A program made the translations under genes and the position numbers. From assembly GCF_002964975.1 (NCBI RefSeq), contig NZ_PSZM01000001.1, forward strand, positions 186,001 through 250,000: a stretch of 64,000 nucleotides of DNA, in the 5' to 3' direction. Source of the DNA: Apibacter adventoris (GTDB lineage Bacteria > Bacteroidota > Bacteroidia > Flavobacteriales > Weeksellaceae). A model generated the notes under the pieces. It was not told where the DNA came from and made no database searches. It saw only the letters and a list, made by a program, of their open reading frames with translations. This document shows, piece by piece, positions 45,719 to 55,164 of the stretch. Each line of letters starts with the position of its first letter. Position 1 is the stretch's first letter.

Positions 45719-46933
45719 ATGGAAAAATCTTTACAGCGAACAAATATTACATTTACAATTTTGTCATTATTGGCAATATCCCATATGTTCAATGATACAT
45801 TACAATCTATAATTCCGGCTATTTATCCTTTATTAAAAAACTCATTGGCCCTGACATTTACTCAAGTCGGATTAATAAATCTTGTTTATCAAATGTCATC
45901 TTCTATATTTCAACCCATAATCGGATTAATTACGGATAAAAAACCTCAACCCTATTCTTTACCAGTAGGCATGACTTTAAGCATGATAGGAATTATCTCT
46001 TTAGCCTTTGCTTCAGATTTTTTTTATACATTAATAGCTGTATTTTTTATTGGTTTAGGATCTTCTATATTCCATCCGGAAGCTTCTCGGCTTGCTTATT
46101 TGGCATCTGGAGGAAAATATGGGTTAGCTCAATCTATTTTTCAGGTAGGAGGAAATTTCGGGAGCTCTATTGGACCGTTAATTGCTTTATGGATCATTAC
46201 GCCTTATGGTCAAAAAAACATAAGTTGGTTAGCTATTATCGCTTTAATTGCGATTGGAGTTATGCTGATTATAAACAAATGGTATAAAGTCAATATATAT
46301 CGATTAAAATCAAGAAATACAGTCATAAAAAAAAATTCTGATAATACAGAAACAAATTCCAACAATATTCCTAAATCTAAAGTAATAATTGCTATTGTAA
46401 TTTTGCTAATACTGGTTTTTTCTAAATACGTATATATGACAAGCCTTACCAGTTATTATACTTTTTACCTTATTAATAAATTCAATATAAGCATTCACGA
46501 TGCACAGTTATACTTATTCGCTTTTTTATTTGCAATTGCCGCAGGTACAATTATTGGCGGACCTGTAGGAGACCGAATCGGAAGAAAATATGTAATCTGG
46601 TTTTCTATTCTCGGGACAGCTCCGTTTGCTCTTATGATGCCCTATGCAAATCTTATGTGGACTTGTATTTTAAGCATAATTATAGGATTAATATTGTCAT
46701 CTGCTTTTTCGGCTATACTTATTTATGCCCAAGAGCTTGTTCCAGGTAAAGTAGGACTCATAGGAGGGCTGTTTTTTGGTTTAGCTTTTGGAATTGCAGG
46801 AATAGCGTCAGCTATTTTAGGAAGAATCGCCGACCATACAGGCATTCAATATGTATATAGTATATGTTCATTTCTACCCTTATTAGGATTGGCCGCTAGT
46901 TTTTTACCTAATACTAAAAAAAGAAAATCTTAA
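45719..46933 (+). CDS. fsr: MFS transporter, fosmidomycin-resistance (Fsr) family, 404 aa
   Basis: Twelve hydrophobic segments with the family opening SHMFNDTLQSIIPAIYPLLKN, FQPIIGLITDKKP, and FIGLGSSIFHPEASRLAYLASGGKYGLAQSIFQVGGNFGSSIGPLIA in pieces, followed by a central loop rich in Asn and Lys (about 195-220). In E. coli Fsr exports fosmidomycin; the natural substrate is unknown. Monocistronic; promoter is not obvious. Confidence 0.88.
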   Translation: MEKSLQRTNITFTILSLLAISHMFNDTLQSIIPAIYPLLKNSLALTFTQVGLINLVYQMSSSIFQPIIGLITDKKPQPYSLPVGMTLSMIGIISLAFASDFFYTLIAVFFIGLGSSIFHPEASRLAYLASGGKYGLAQSIFQVGGNFGSSIGPLIALWIITPYGQKNISWLAIIALIAIGVMLIINKWYKVNIYRLKSRNTVIKKNSDNTETNSNNIPKSKVIIAIVILLILVFSKYVYMTSLTSYYTFYLINKFNISIHDAQLYLFAFLFAIAAGTIIGGPVGDRIGRKYVIWFSILGTAPFALMMPYANLMWTCILSIIIGLILSSAFSAILIYAQELVPGKVGLIGGLFFGLAFGIAGIASAILGRIADHTGIQYVYSICSFLPLLGLAASFLPNTKKRKS

Positions 46934-47015
46934 AAGAATAAATATTATCATAAAATCACTAATAATCCTTCCATAAAAAACTATAAAAATATCTTCAACA
47001 TTACCTATAAATAAA

Positions 47016-47459
47016 TTACCAATCAAAATCGGAAACTATCATATATTCATTTTTACTTGAATTGTAATGAAAGTAGATATGCTGCAGTCCATTTGTCAAT
47101 AAAATATAGGTCGCTTTAACATTTATATTATACCTAGCAGCTTGTTCAAATGTTTTCCGGGAAATTTGGATTTCCGGAGCTTTACATTCTACCAAAACCC
47201 AAGGATCTGATTTCTTATATAGTAATATGTCTAAACGTTTAATCTGTCTATTTAATTCTATTTTTTTTTCTATCACAAAAGCAGAGTCAGGTGTGTTTTT
47301 TTCACTTTTAATAAAACGAACAATATGTTGACGTACCCATTCTTCTGGAGTGAGAATCAACCATTTTTTTCTAACTTCGTCAAAAATATACCAAAAAGAA
47401 TTTTTCTCTTTAATTTCAAAATCATATTTTTCGGGAAAATTTAAAATCGGTAGTTCCAT
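47016..47459 (-). CDS. HsdR N-terminal-like (PD-(D/E)xK) protein, 147 aa
   Basis: Short protein made only of the type I restriction enzyme R N-terminal domain (HSDR_N): EEWVRQHIVRFI helix, then nuclease-fold core RLDILLYKKSDPWVLVECKAPEI containing the Asp and Glu-x-Lys residues, then FEQAARYNINVKATYILLTNG. There is no helicase part and no restriction-modification gene nearby, so it is not a restriction system. In Bacteroidota a gene of this kind usually sits beside holA; role unknown. Start is 11 bases from the divergent holA start. Confidence 0.85.
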   Translation of the reverse strand: MELPILNFPEKYDFEIKEKNSFWYIFDEVRKKWLILTPEEWVRQHIVRFIKSEKNTPDSAFVIEKKIELNRQIKRLDILLYKKSDPWVLVECKAPEIQISRKTFEQAARYNINVKATYILLTNGLQHIYFHYNSSKNEYMIVSDFDW

Positions 47460-47470
47460 TATTCTGGGTT

Positions 47471-48481
47471 ATGAAAGAATACAATAATTTGGTCAAAGAT
47501 ATTAAAAACAAAAAGTTTTTACCTATTTATTTTCTGGAAGGTGAAGAGCCTTTTTATATTGATAAAATAAGTAATTTACTTGAAGAAAATGTATTAAATG
47601 AAGATGAAAAGGCTTTTAATCAGAATATTATTTATGGAACGGAATCGGATTTGGATCAAATCATTTCCTTGTCAAAACAATTCCCTATGGGTGCAGAAAG
47701 GCAGCTTCTTATCATAAAAGAAGCCAAAGGATTAGCTTTTGATAAATCTGAAGCCTTTGCAAATTATGTAAAAAAACCTCAGCCTTCTACCATTTTAGCC
47801 ATTAATTTTAAATATAAATCATTAGACAAAAGAAAATCACTTACTAAATTATTGACTAAACAAGGATATATTTTTTCCAGTGAAAAATTATATGATAATC
47901 AAGTTCCTGCCTGGATAGGCAGCCTCTGTCAATCTTTAGGATTAGAAATTGATGAAAAATCCAAAGCTTTATTATCCGAATTTTTAGGTACAGACCTTTC
48001 CCGTATTGACAATGAGATTCATAAACTAAAACTAATTATAGGAGAAGCAAAAAAAATTACCCCGGAAATTATTGAACGGAATATTGGTATTAGTAAAGAG
48101 TATAATAATTTTGAATTACGTAAAGCTATTGTAGAAAAAAATAGTACGCAAGCTTATAAAATTGTAGATTATTTTGAAAAAAACCCAAAAGCAAATCCTA
48201 TTGTAGTTACATTTGGTACGTTAATTAGCCTATTCAGCAATATATTAATCGTTCATACACTTTCTATAAAAACCCCTCAGAATATTGCTAAAGAACTACG
48301 CATCAATCCATTTTTTGCAAACGAATACCTTACAGCTATTAAAAATTATTCTTTAAAAAAAACTACTGCCTGCATTGCCTACTTGCGAGATGCCGATATG
48401 AAATCTAAAGGAGTAAATGTGTCTTCCCTAGCTACAAATAAAGATATTCTTATGGAAATGCTTTATAAAATTCTACACTAA
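47471..48481 (+). CDS. holA: DNA polymerase III delta subunit, 336 aa
   Basis: Clamp-loader subunit. Three regions match HolA: an N-terminal domain with FLPIYFLEGEEPFYIDKISN-like opening, a central QVPAWIGSLCQSLGLEIDEKSKALLSEFLGTDLSRIDNEIHKL segment in pieces, and a helical C-terminal collar (from about 210). Length normal. Divergent from the HsdR-N-like gene with only 11 bases between the two start codons, so the promoters must overlap the coding regions. Confidence 0.93.
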   Translation: MKEYNNLVKDIKNKKFLPIYFLEGEEPFYIDKISNLLEENVLNEDEKAFNQNIIYGTESDLDQIISLSKQFPMGAERQLLIIKEAKGLAFDKSEAFANYVKKPQPSTILAINFKYKSLDKRKSLTKLLTKQGYIFSSEKLYDNQVPAWIGSLCQSLGLEIDEKSKALLSEFLGTDLSRIDNEIHKLKLIIGEAKKITPEIIERNIGISKEYNNFELRKAIVEKNSTQAYKIVDYFEKNPKANPIVVTFGTLISLFSNILIVHTLSIKTPQNIAKELRINPFFANEYLTAIKNYSLKKTTACIAYLRDADMKSKGVNVSSLATNKDILMEMLYKILH

Positions 48482-48868
48482 AATTCAAAATACTACAGCA
48501 AATTTTAATTTTATGATTTATTGTGTTTAAATTATTCAATTTAATATAAAGAATAAGTTACCTTTAGCTTTTATTTTTATAGTTTTTAAAATTATTTAAT
48601 AACTATAAAATTCAAGATATACCTGTGTTTTTTATAATATTTTTACCATATATACCTTGCTATAATAGTTAAAAATGTAAAAAACAATATCTATTATTAC
48701 AAAATATATAAATTTCAAAAAATATCCAGATAATTACTTTTCTCTTAAAATAATTATTATATTTTAAAATAAAATTATCAAATTCCTAAAAATAAAATTA
48801 TTTTTTGAAAAATCATTAATTTCATGTTTTTTTTAATATATTTTTAGGATTCTAATATTTTTTTTATT
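48482..48868. other. AT-rich spacer upstream of the his promoter, no gene seen
   Basis: About 390 bases with A/T tracts only. No relic frame could be recognised. Confidence 0.5.
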
Positions 48869-48876
48869 TAAATTTG
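48869..48876 (+). promoter_or_regulatory. his: -7 promoter element TAAATTTG of the his operon
   Basis: TAnnTTTG match; predicted start of transcription near 48882, leaving a leader of about 175 bases before hisG that contains the attenuator. No -33 TTG found. Confidence 0.6.
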
Positions 48877-48899
48877 TATAAATAATTACAAGTATAAGA

Positions 48900-48953
48900 A
48901 TGATTCAATTTCACTTACATCATCATCATTTACAAACTTACACATTCAGGTAA
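48900..48953 (+). CDS. hisL: his operon leader peptide, 17 aa
   Basis: ATG 48900 to TAA 48951-48953 codes MIQFHLHHHHLQTYTFR: five His in 17 residues, four of them consecutive (48918-48929). Placed directly after the promoter and before a strong terminator, this is the classic attenuator leader in which lack of charged tRNA-His stalls the ribosome on the His run. Too short for normal gene finders. No homologue search was possible. Confidence 0.85.
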   Translation: MIQFHLHHHHLQTYTFR

Positions 48954-49022
48954 GGTAGATGATTTTGTATGTGATTTACAAAATAAAATTAAAAAACCGC
49001 CTGAGTCTTCTGGCGGTTTTTT
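48944..49022 (+). promoter_or_regulatory. his: Transcription attenuator of the his operon (antiterminator/terminator)
   Basis: Terminator: stem aaaaaaccgcc (48991-49001) with ggcggtttttt (49012-49022), T run at the end, before hisG. Competing pairing: attcagg (48944-48950, the last leader codons) with cctgagt (49000-49006), seven pairs with one G-U, which would break the left terminator arm. A third helix ttttgta/tacaaaa (48963-48969, 48977-48983) lies between. A ribosome stalled on His codons leaves 48944-48950 free (antiterminator), whereas one reaching the stop codon covers it (terminator). Confidence 0.8.
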
Positions 49023-49056
49023 AATTTATGATTACTTGGGGCACAAAAAAATAAAT

Positions 49057-49914
49057 ATGAGTAAACTGAAAATTGCTATTCAAAAAAGCGGACGATTGAG
49101 CGAAAAATCGTTAGAATTATTACAAGAGTGTGGAATAAAAATATCCAATGGAAATCAAAAATTAAAAACAGTTTCATCTAATTTCCCTATTGAAATCTTA
49201 TTTCTTCGAGATGATGATATTCCTCAATACGTTGAACAAAATGTTGCAGATATTGGAATCTTAGGCGAAAATGAAGTTTGGGAAAAGAATCGAAAAGTAG
49301 AAACTATAAGAAAAGTAGGGTTTGGAAATTGCCGTCTAGCATTAGCTATACCAAAAGATGAAATATATACCGGAATTTCTTATTTCAACAATAAAAAAAT
49401 AGCAACCAGTTACCCTAAAATATTAACTAAATTTTGCCAAGAAAATCATTTAAATGTAGAGATTGAAGAAATTAGTGGCAGCGTTGAAATTGCCCCGGGA
49501 ATAGGGCTGGCAAATTGTATATTTGATATTGTAAGCACTGGAAGCACCCTTTTAATGAACGGATTAAAAGAAGTAGAAACAGTAGCTAACAGCGAAGCGG
49601 TACTAATTAAATCACATAACCTTTCTGGAGAAAAACAAAAAATTCTTGATAAGTTGTTGTTCAGAATTCAATCGGTAATCTATTCTCATGAGAATAAATA
49701 TATATTATTAAATGCCCCTAATGAAAAAGTAAAAGATATTATTTCCCTTTTACCGGGAATGAAAAGCCCTACCGTTCTTCCTTTAGCGGAAAATGGATGG
49801 AGCAGTATTCATTCTGTTATTAAAGAAGATGAATTTTGGGACATTATAGATCTTTTGAAGGAAATGGGGGCTCAAGGTATTTTAGTCGTCCCAATAGAAA
49901 AAATGATTCTATAA
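49057..49914 (+). CDS. hisG: ATP phosphoribosyltransferase, long form, 285 aa
   Basis: First enzyme of histidine synthesis. The long-form HisG has two periplasmic-binding-protein-like lobes (IAIQKSGRLSEKSLELL at the start, GILGENEVWE, and EISGSVEIAPGIGLANCIFDIVSTGSTL with the PRPP loop) and a C-terminal regulatory ACT-like domain (about 215-285) that binds histidine, so feedback inhibition is expected and no HisZ is needed. ATG 49057 is preferred to the in-frame TTG at 49036, which would put the start close behind the terminator. Confidence 0.95.
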   Translation: MSKLKIAIQKSGRLSEKSLELLQECGIKISNGNQKLKTVSSNFPIEILFLRDDDIPQYVEQNVADIGILGENEVWEKNRKVETIRKVGFGNCRLALAIPKDEIYTGISYFNNKKIATSYPKILTKFCQENHLNVEIEEISGSVEIAPGIGLANCIFDIVSTGSTLLMNGLKEVETVANSEAVLIKSHNLSGEKQKILDKLLFRIQSVIYSHENKYILLNAPNEKVKDIISLLPGMKSPTVLPLAENGWSSIHSVIKEDEFWDIIDLLKEMGAQGILVVPIEKMIL

Positions 49915-49996
49915 TAAATTTAAATTACCCCCATATGTGTTTTTTATCTCAAATGATGAAATAAACTAAATCACAGATTAAAAATTGTAAACAGAA

Positions 49997-51277
49997 ATGA
50001 AAATTATAAAAAATCCCTCTCAAAAAAATTGGAAAGAGCTCATTCAACGTCCTCAAAATGAAAAAAATTCCTTACATAATATTGTACAACAGGTTTTCAT
50101 GGATATTCAGGAATCTGCTGACGCTGCTTTAAAAAAATATACCTTTCATTTTGATGGAATAGAGCTCAAACAAATAAAAGTTACACAACAAGAATTAAAA
50201 GAGGCTGAAAACTTACTATCCCAAGAATTAAAACAAGCAATCTTTCAAGCCAAAAGCAATATAGAGAAATTTCATTTTTCACAAAAAGAAAACTCTCAAT
50301 TCATAGAAACTCAACCCGGAATACAGTGTTGGAGAGAATCTCGAGCTATTGAAAAAATCGGTTTATATATTCCGGGAGGAACTGCACCTTTATTTTCCAC
50401 AGTACTTATGTTAGGCGTTCCAGCAAAAATTGCCGGATGCAGGCAGATCGTTTTATGCACTCCTCCTGATAAAAAAGGAAATATACATCCGGCAATTTTA
50501 TTTGCGGCTCAAACTATTGGTATTACAGAAATTTTTAAAGTCGGAGGTATACAAGCCATAGCTGCACTTACTATAGGTACAGAATCCATACCTTCTGTTT
50601 ATAAAATATTCGGACCGGGCAATCAATATGTAACTGCTGCCAAACAGTATGCGCAGGAGTTTAAAGTTAGCATAGATCTTCCCGCGGGTCCCAGTGAAGT
50701 ATTGGTAATAGCTGATTCCCAAGCAAATCCAGATTTTATTGCTGCCGACTTACTTTCTCAAGCAGAACACGGACCTGATAGTCAAGTGATTTTTCTTACT
50801 ACAGACGAATCTATTTTAAATCAAACCATAAATTCTGTAACTGCACAATTAGAAAAAATTCCCCGAAAAGAAATTGCTAAAAAAGCACTAGATAACAGCA
50901 TAGGAATATTATTTGACAATTTAGATACATGTTTCCAATTTAGCAATTTATATGCTCCAGAACACCTAATTTTAGCTATTGACAAAGCAAAAGAATACAG
51001 ACATAACGTTGAAAATGCTGGATCTGTATTTCTAGGAAATTACAGTTGTGAAAGTGCTGGAGATTACGCCAGCGGAACTAACCATACATTGCCAACTAAT
51101 GGCTATGCCCGAAATTACAGCGGAGTTTCATTAGATAGTTTTATTAAAAAAATTACCTTTCAAGAACTAAGTAAAGAAGGTCTTCAAACCATAGGTCCAA
51201 CCATAGAATTGATGGCAGAAGCTGAAAGATTATTTGCACATAAAAATGCTGTGAGTATCCGAATAAACAAAAATTAA
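49997..51277 (+). CDS. hisD: Histidinol dehydrogenase, 426 aa
   Basis: Zinc and NAD enzyme for the last two steps. Signatures: YIPGGTAPLFSTVLMLGVPAKIAGC, FKVGGIQAIAALTIGTESIP, KIFGPGNQYVTAAK, DLPAGPSEVLVIAD, the zinc site QAEHGPDSQ and the catalytic YAPEHL, and NAGSVFLGNYSCESAGDYASGTNHTLPT, in order. Length typical. Follows hisG after 82 bases. Confidence 0.96.
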   Translation: MKIIKNPSQKNWKELIQRPQNEKNSLHNIVQQVFMDIQESADAALKKYTFHFDGIELKQIKVTQQELKEAENLLSQELKQAIFQAKSNIEKFHFSQKENSQFIETQPGIQCWRESRAIEKIGLYIPGGTAPLFSTVLMLGVPAKIAGCRQIVLCTPPDKKGNIHPAILFAAQTIGITEIFKVGGIQAIAALTIGTESIPSVYKIFGPGNQYVTAAKQYAQEFKVSIDLPAGPSEVLVIADSQANPDFIAADLLSQAEHGPDSQVIFLTTDESILNQTINSVTAQLEKIPRKEIAKKALDNSIGILFDNLDTCFQFSNLYAPEHLILAIDKAKEYRHNVENAGSVFLGNYSCESAGDYASGTNHTLPTNGYARNYSGVSLDSFIKKITFQELSKEGLQTIGPTIELMAEAERLFAHKNAVSIRINKN

Positions 51278-51374
51278 ACGAATAAATTTAAAAATTTAAA
51301 TATATATGTATTAAATTTATTTTTATTTATACTACGTATTTAAAATTATCATACAAATATTATAAAATAAAAAA

Positions 51375-52406
51375 ATGAAAACCAATATATCAAAATTAGC
51401 TCGTCCTAATATTCTTGCCATGCAACCCTATTCTAGTGCAAGAGATGAATCAGGAGGAATACAAGGAATATTTTTAGATGCAAATGAAAATCCTTTTGGA
51501 GAAAATAATCGATACCCTGATCCTTATCAAAATAAATTAAAAAATAAACTGAGTCAAATTAAAAATATACCTATAGAAAAAATTTTTGTAGGTAATGGAA
51601 GTGATGAAATCATAGATCATATTTACCGTATTTTTTGTAATCCGGGAAAAGATAAGGCTATGTTTTTTAGCCCTACTTTCGGCATGTATCAAGTAGCAGC
51701 AGAACTTAACGAAGTAGAAATTATTGATATTCCTCTAACATCTGATTTTCAGATTAATATTGAAGAAGCAAAGAAATATTTTAATGATGAAAATCTTAAA
51801 GTTATTGTAATTTGCTCCCCAAATAATCCGACCGGAAATAATATACATCCGAAAGATATAAATTTTATTTTAGAAAATTTTAAAGGTATCATAGCGATTG
51901 ATGAAGCTTATATAGAATTTACAAACCAAAATTCTTACCTGGATAAATTAGATCATTATCCCAACCTTGTAATTTTCCAAACCCTTAGTAAGGCTTGGGG
52001 AATCGCCGGTGTTCGTGTAGGAATGGCTTATTCAAACCCGGAAGTTATTCAACTACTTAATAAGGTAAAACATCCATACAATATCAGTGTTTTAAACCAA
52101 AAAGCAGCTATAAAAGCATTAAGCCAAAAAGAAGAATTTGAAAAAAGAAGAAAAATTATATTCTCAGAAAAGGAAAAAATCCGAAAGGAACTAGAAAAAT
52201 TATCTATAGTAACTAAAATATATCCTTCAGACACCAATTTCTTTTTAGTAGAATTTAAAGAAGCAAACCTTATTTTTCATGAACTACTAAATCAAAAAAT
52301 AATTGTACGAAACCAGACTACTAAAATCCATAATAGTATACGTATAACGGTAGGTTCTCCTGAAGAAAATGAAAAATTAATCACGGTATTAAAAAAACTC
52401 AACTAA
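51375..52406 (+). CDS. hisC: Histidinol-phosphate aminotransferase, 343 aa
   Basis: Pyridoxal-phosphate fold I enzyme: substrate-side [17 protein letters not shown], cofactor-binding [30 protein letters not shown] and the Schiff-base Lys in [16 protein letters not shown], then [15 protein letters not shown] near the end. Length typical of HisC. Starts 97 bases after hisD and ends 5 bases before hisB, so hisC and hisB are translationally close. Confidence 0.96.
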   Translation: MKTNISKLARPNILAMQPYSSARDESGGIQGIFLDANENPFGENNRYPDPYQNKLKNKLSQIKNIPIEKIFVGNGSDEIIDHIYRIFCNPGKDKAMFFSPTFGMYQVAAELNEVEIIDIPLTSDFQINIEEAKKYFNDENLKVIVICSPNNPTGNNIHPKDINFILENFKGIIAIDEAYIEFTNQNSYLDKLDHYPNLVIFQTLSKAWGIAGVRVGMAYSNPEVIQLLNKVKHPYNISVLNQKAAIKALSQKEEFEKRRKIIFSEKEKIRKELEKLSIVTKIYPSDTNFFLVEFKEANLIFHELLNQKIIVRNQTTKIHNSIRITVGSPEENEKLITVLKKLN

Positions 52407-52411
52407 ATCCT

Positions 52412-53506
52412 ATGAAAAAAGTACTATTTATAGACCGAGACGGAACATTAGTAATTGAACCTCCTACAAATTACCAATTAGATAGTTTGGAAAAACTTGA
52501 ATTTTACCCGAGAGTATTTCAAAATCTTGCAAAAATTGCTCGGGAAATGGATTATGAGCTGGTTATGGTTACCAATCAGGATGGGTTAGGCACCGAGTCT
52601 TTTCCTGAAGACACTTTTTGGCCTGCACAAAATAAAATAATTCAGGCTTTTGAAAATGAAGGAATTAAATTTTCTGAAATTCTCATAGATAAAAGTTTTG
52701 AATACGAGAATCTTCCTACACGAAAACCAGGAATCGGAATGCTTACCCATTATATAAAAGGAAATTACGACTTACCCAATTCGTATGTGATCGGAGATCG
52801 GCTCACTGATGTTTCGCTTGCTAAAAATTTAGGTTCAAAATCTATTTATATGGGAAAAGAAAAAAATAGCAACGCTACTTTGCATACACAAAATTGGGCA
52901 GAAATCTATCAATATCTGAAAAAGCAACCCCGTAAAGCAAAAGTGATACGAAATACCAAAGAAACAAAAATTTCGTTAGAAATAAATTTAGATGGCTCAG
53001 GTAAAAGTTCTATTCATACAGGTTTAGGTTTTTTTGATCATATGCTGGAACAAATTGCTAAACATGGAAATATGGATTTATGTATTGAAGTTGATGGAGA
53101 TTTGTATGTAGATGAACATCATACAATTGAAGATACAGGAATTGCCTTAGGAGAGGCTATTTTACAAGCATTAGGAAGCAAAAAAGGAATTGAGCGTTAC
53201 GGTTTTCTCCTCCCGATGGATGATTGTTTGGCACAAGTGGCTATTGACTTTGGAGGACGCCCTTGGATTGTTTGGGAGGTAGAGTTTAAACGCGAAAAAA
53301 TTGGGGAACTTCCTACAGAAATGTTCTATCATTTCTTTAAATCTTTTAGCGATAACGCCAAATGTAACTTTAATATAAAAGCTGAGGGGGAAAATGAACA
53401 TCATAAAATAGAGGCCATATTCAAGGCATTTGCAAAAGCCATTAAAATGGCCGTAAAACAAACGGATACTAATTTTGCTTTACCTTCTACGAAAGGTTTA
53501 TTATAA
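52412..53506 (+). CDS. hisB: Bifunctional histidinol-phosphatase/imidazoleglycerol-phosphate dehydratase, 364 aa
   Basis: Two fused enzymes. Residues 1-165 are a HAD-type phosphatase with nucleophile DRDGTLV (8-14), [13 protein letters not shown] and a second-step [15 protein letters not shown]. Residues about 175-364 are the metal-dependent dehydratase with [47 protein letters not shown] and [22 protein letters not shown] in pieces. The fused form is the one known from enterics and Bacteroidota. Confidence 0.96.
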   Translation: MKKVLFIDRDGTLVIEPPTNYQLDSLEKLEFYPRVFQNLAKIAREMDYELVMVTNQDGLGTESFPEDTFWPAQNKIIQAFENEGIKFSEILIDKSFEYENLPTRKPGIGMLTHYIKGNYDLPNSYVIGDRLTDVSLAKNLGSKSIYMGKEKNSNATLHTQNWAEIYQYLKKQPRKAKVIRNTKETKISLEINLDGSGKSSIHTGLGFFDHMLEQIAKHGNMDLCIEVDGDLYVDEHHTIEDTGIALGEAILQALGSKKGIERYGFLLPMDDCLAQVAIDFGGRPWIVWEVEFKREKIGELPTEMFYHFFKSFSDNAKCNFNIKAEGENEHHKIEAIFKAFAKAIKMAVKQTDTNFALPSTKGLL

Positions 53507-53521
53507 TTTTAGATTTTTGAG

Positions 53522-53600
53522 GTACGATTTACGAATAAACTAAATGTTTATAATATAGAACAACACAATAGTAAAAATCGTACTTTATAAATCGTAAATC
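53522..53600. repeat. Short inverted repeats in the hisB-hisH spacer
   Basis: gtacgattt (53522-53530) is the reverse complement of aaatcgtac (53576-53584), and gatttacga (53526-53534) that of tcgtaaatc (53592-53600); the arms overlap. The TACGATTTACGA type of word recalls short dispersed intergenic repeats of flavobacteria, and a related tacgaagtta occurs at 54980. It could also fold as an RNA hairpin within the operon transcript. Confidence 0.45.
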
Positions 53601-53610
53601 AAAATTAAAA

Positions 53611-54189
53611 ATGATTGCAATTATAAAATACAACGCCGGAAATATAAAATCCGTACAAAACGCACTTTTCAGATTGGGAGTTGAGTCTATAGTTACTGAT
53701 GATGAAAAAGCCATTCGTAATGCAGATAAAATTATCTTTCCGGGAGTAGGTGAAGCCGGTAGTGCCATGTTTTACTTACAGGAAAGAGGTATGGATACCT
53801 TACTAAAATCATTAACACAACCTTTTTTAGGAATATGCCTAGGACTGCAACTCATGTGTAAACATTCGGAAGAGGGAAATACAAATTGCCTAAATATTTT
53901 TGAAGTCGAGGTAAGGAAATTTCCTCCTACGGAGATTGTTCCGCACATGGGTTGGAATACCATTTACGATTTAGAAGGAGAAATCTTTAAAAATAATGCT
54001 GGAAATGAGGATGTTTACTTTGTACACAGCTATTATGCGGATTTATGTGAAAGCACCTCTGCAACGTGTAATTACATTCTGCCTTTTAGTGCAGCATTAC
54101 ACAAAGATAATTTCTATGCCACCCAGTTCCATCCTGAAAAATCAGCAGATGTGGGAGAAAAAATATTGAAAAGTTTTATTGAATTATGA
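53611..54189 (+). CDS. hisH: Imidazole glycerol-phosphate synthase, glutaminase subunit, 192 aa
   Basis: Class I glutamine amidotransferase that feeds ammonia to HisF. Catalytic Cys76 in FLGICLGLQLMCKHSEEG, PHMGWNTI, YFVHSYYAD and the His/Glu pair in YATQFHPEKSADVG near the C-terminus complete the triad. The start ATG 53611 gives the usual IAIIKYNAGNIKSVQNAL opening. Partner hisF is about 1.8 kb downstream because of the inserted genes. Confidence 0.96.
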   Translation: MIAIIKYNAGNIKSVQNALFRLGVESIVTDDEKAIRNADKIIFPGVGEAGSAMFYLQERGMDTLLKSLTQPFLGICLGLQLMCKHSEEGNTNCLNIFEVEVRKFPPTEIVPHMGWNTIYDLEGEIFKNNAGNEDVYFVHSYYADLCESTSATCNYILPFSAALHKDNFYATQFHPEKSADVGEKILKSFIEL

Positions 54190-54246
54190 TTCTATATTTA
54201 TGGAAATATCAATAAAAAACAATCTATAATTTAAAAACGTTATTGT

Positions 54247-54978
54247 ATGAAAAAAATTCTTTTCCTATTCTTACTAATTTCGACATCTGGATTTACACAA
54301 AACAATTTAAACGGCTTATGGAAAATTGATGAAATTATTGGTTTATATTCTACAGATGAATATAATTTATCTCCAGCAAAAGAGGATGAATCTTTACAAG
54401 GGTGGAGGTATGGAAACAGTGTAACCTTCAATCCTAACGGTACTTTTAATTCCAGATATTCTGCTTGGTGTGGTAATGATTGTTTTCCTCATTCCAAAGG
54501 AACTTTTGAAAAGATTGATGAAACACACCTCCGTTTAAAATTAGATGTATTGGAAATAACAGGGGATTGTCCATATTCAATAGATTCGACTCATCATGAT
54601 TTAGGAATATTTTTAATAAAAAAAACAGAAAAAGGATATAGACTGATTAAATCCGACTTTACAACATCCGACAAACAACAGGAGAAATATTCTGAAATGT
54701 TAACTGATTTATCTTTAATAAATATGGATAATTCTTTCTATAAAGAAGTAAGATTACCCCCTAATACTCGAGAGAAAAAAGATGTGGAAATTCTTGCAAC
54801 CGGATTAAAGAATATTTCGGGTTTTAAACCTGAAAAAGCAAAATTACTGTATACAAAATATCAATCTCACCAAAAACGATTTGTATTTGAATATAAAAAC
54901 AGGTTATTACTAGCTCTTTATAATCCCGGACCTTCCCAATTCATCTTATATGATATAAAGAAAAAGTCTGATTTATAA
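54247..54978 (+). CDS. Secreted lipocalin-like protein of unknown function inside the his operon, 243 aa
   Basis: Signal peptide MKKILFLFLLISTSGFTQ (1-18) and a mature beta-rich protein starting NNLNGLWKIDEIIG, which recalls lipocalin-like domains (G-x-W). Four Cys residues (in AWCGNDCFPH and GDCPYS) may form disulphides after export. Nothing connects it with histidine synthesis; it sits between hisH and hisA, 57 bases after hisH, where other Bacteroidota his operons continue directly with hisA. Same strand, so it would be transcribed with the operon. Confidence 0.75.
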   Translation: MKKILFLFLLISTSGFTQNNLNGLWKIDEIIGLYSTDEYNLSPAKEDESLQGWRYGNSVTFNPNGTFNSRYSAWCGNDCFPHSKGTFEKIDETHLRLKLDVLEITGDCPYSIDSTHHDLGIFLIKKTEKGYRLIKSDFTTSDKQQEKYSEMLTDLSLINMDNSFYKEVRLPPNTREKKDVEILATGLKNISGFKPEKAKLLYTKYQSHQKRFVFEYKNRLLLALYNPGPSQFILYDIKKKSDL

Positions 54979-55019
54979 AGTACGAAGTTAGAAATATTTT
55001 GACCCTAAAAATTTAATTT

Positions 55020-55127
55020 GTGAATAACTATACAGAACTATTACAAGAAAACCCAAAACTACTTTCTTTCTTTAAAGGTTGGAATTGGGAAGATGGAAAA
55101 AACAACAAATCTCAATTTGATAAATGA
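55020..55127 (+). CDS. Small open frame between the inserted gene and hisA, 35 aa
   Basis: GTG 55020 opens NNYTELLQENPKLLSFF and KGWNWEDGKNNKSQFDK before TGA. Its composition is protein-like rather than random AT (WNWEDG), so it may be a small gene or the surviving N-terminus of a larger deleted gene. No family recognised; start codon is uncertain. Confidence 0.35.
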   Translation: MNNYTELLQENPKLLSFFKGWNWEDGKNNKSQFDK

Positions 55128-55164
55128 AATTGTAATTCATAATTTTAACTTTTAAAAATAAAAC

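Noticed and set aside
47016-47459. HsdR-like protein as part of a restriction-modification or defence system
   Set aside because: Only the N-terminal nuclease-fold domain is present, with no helicase, methylase or specificity gene nearby.
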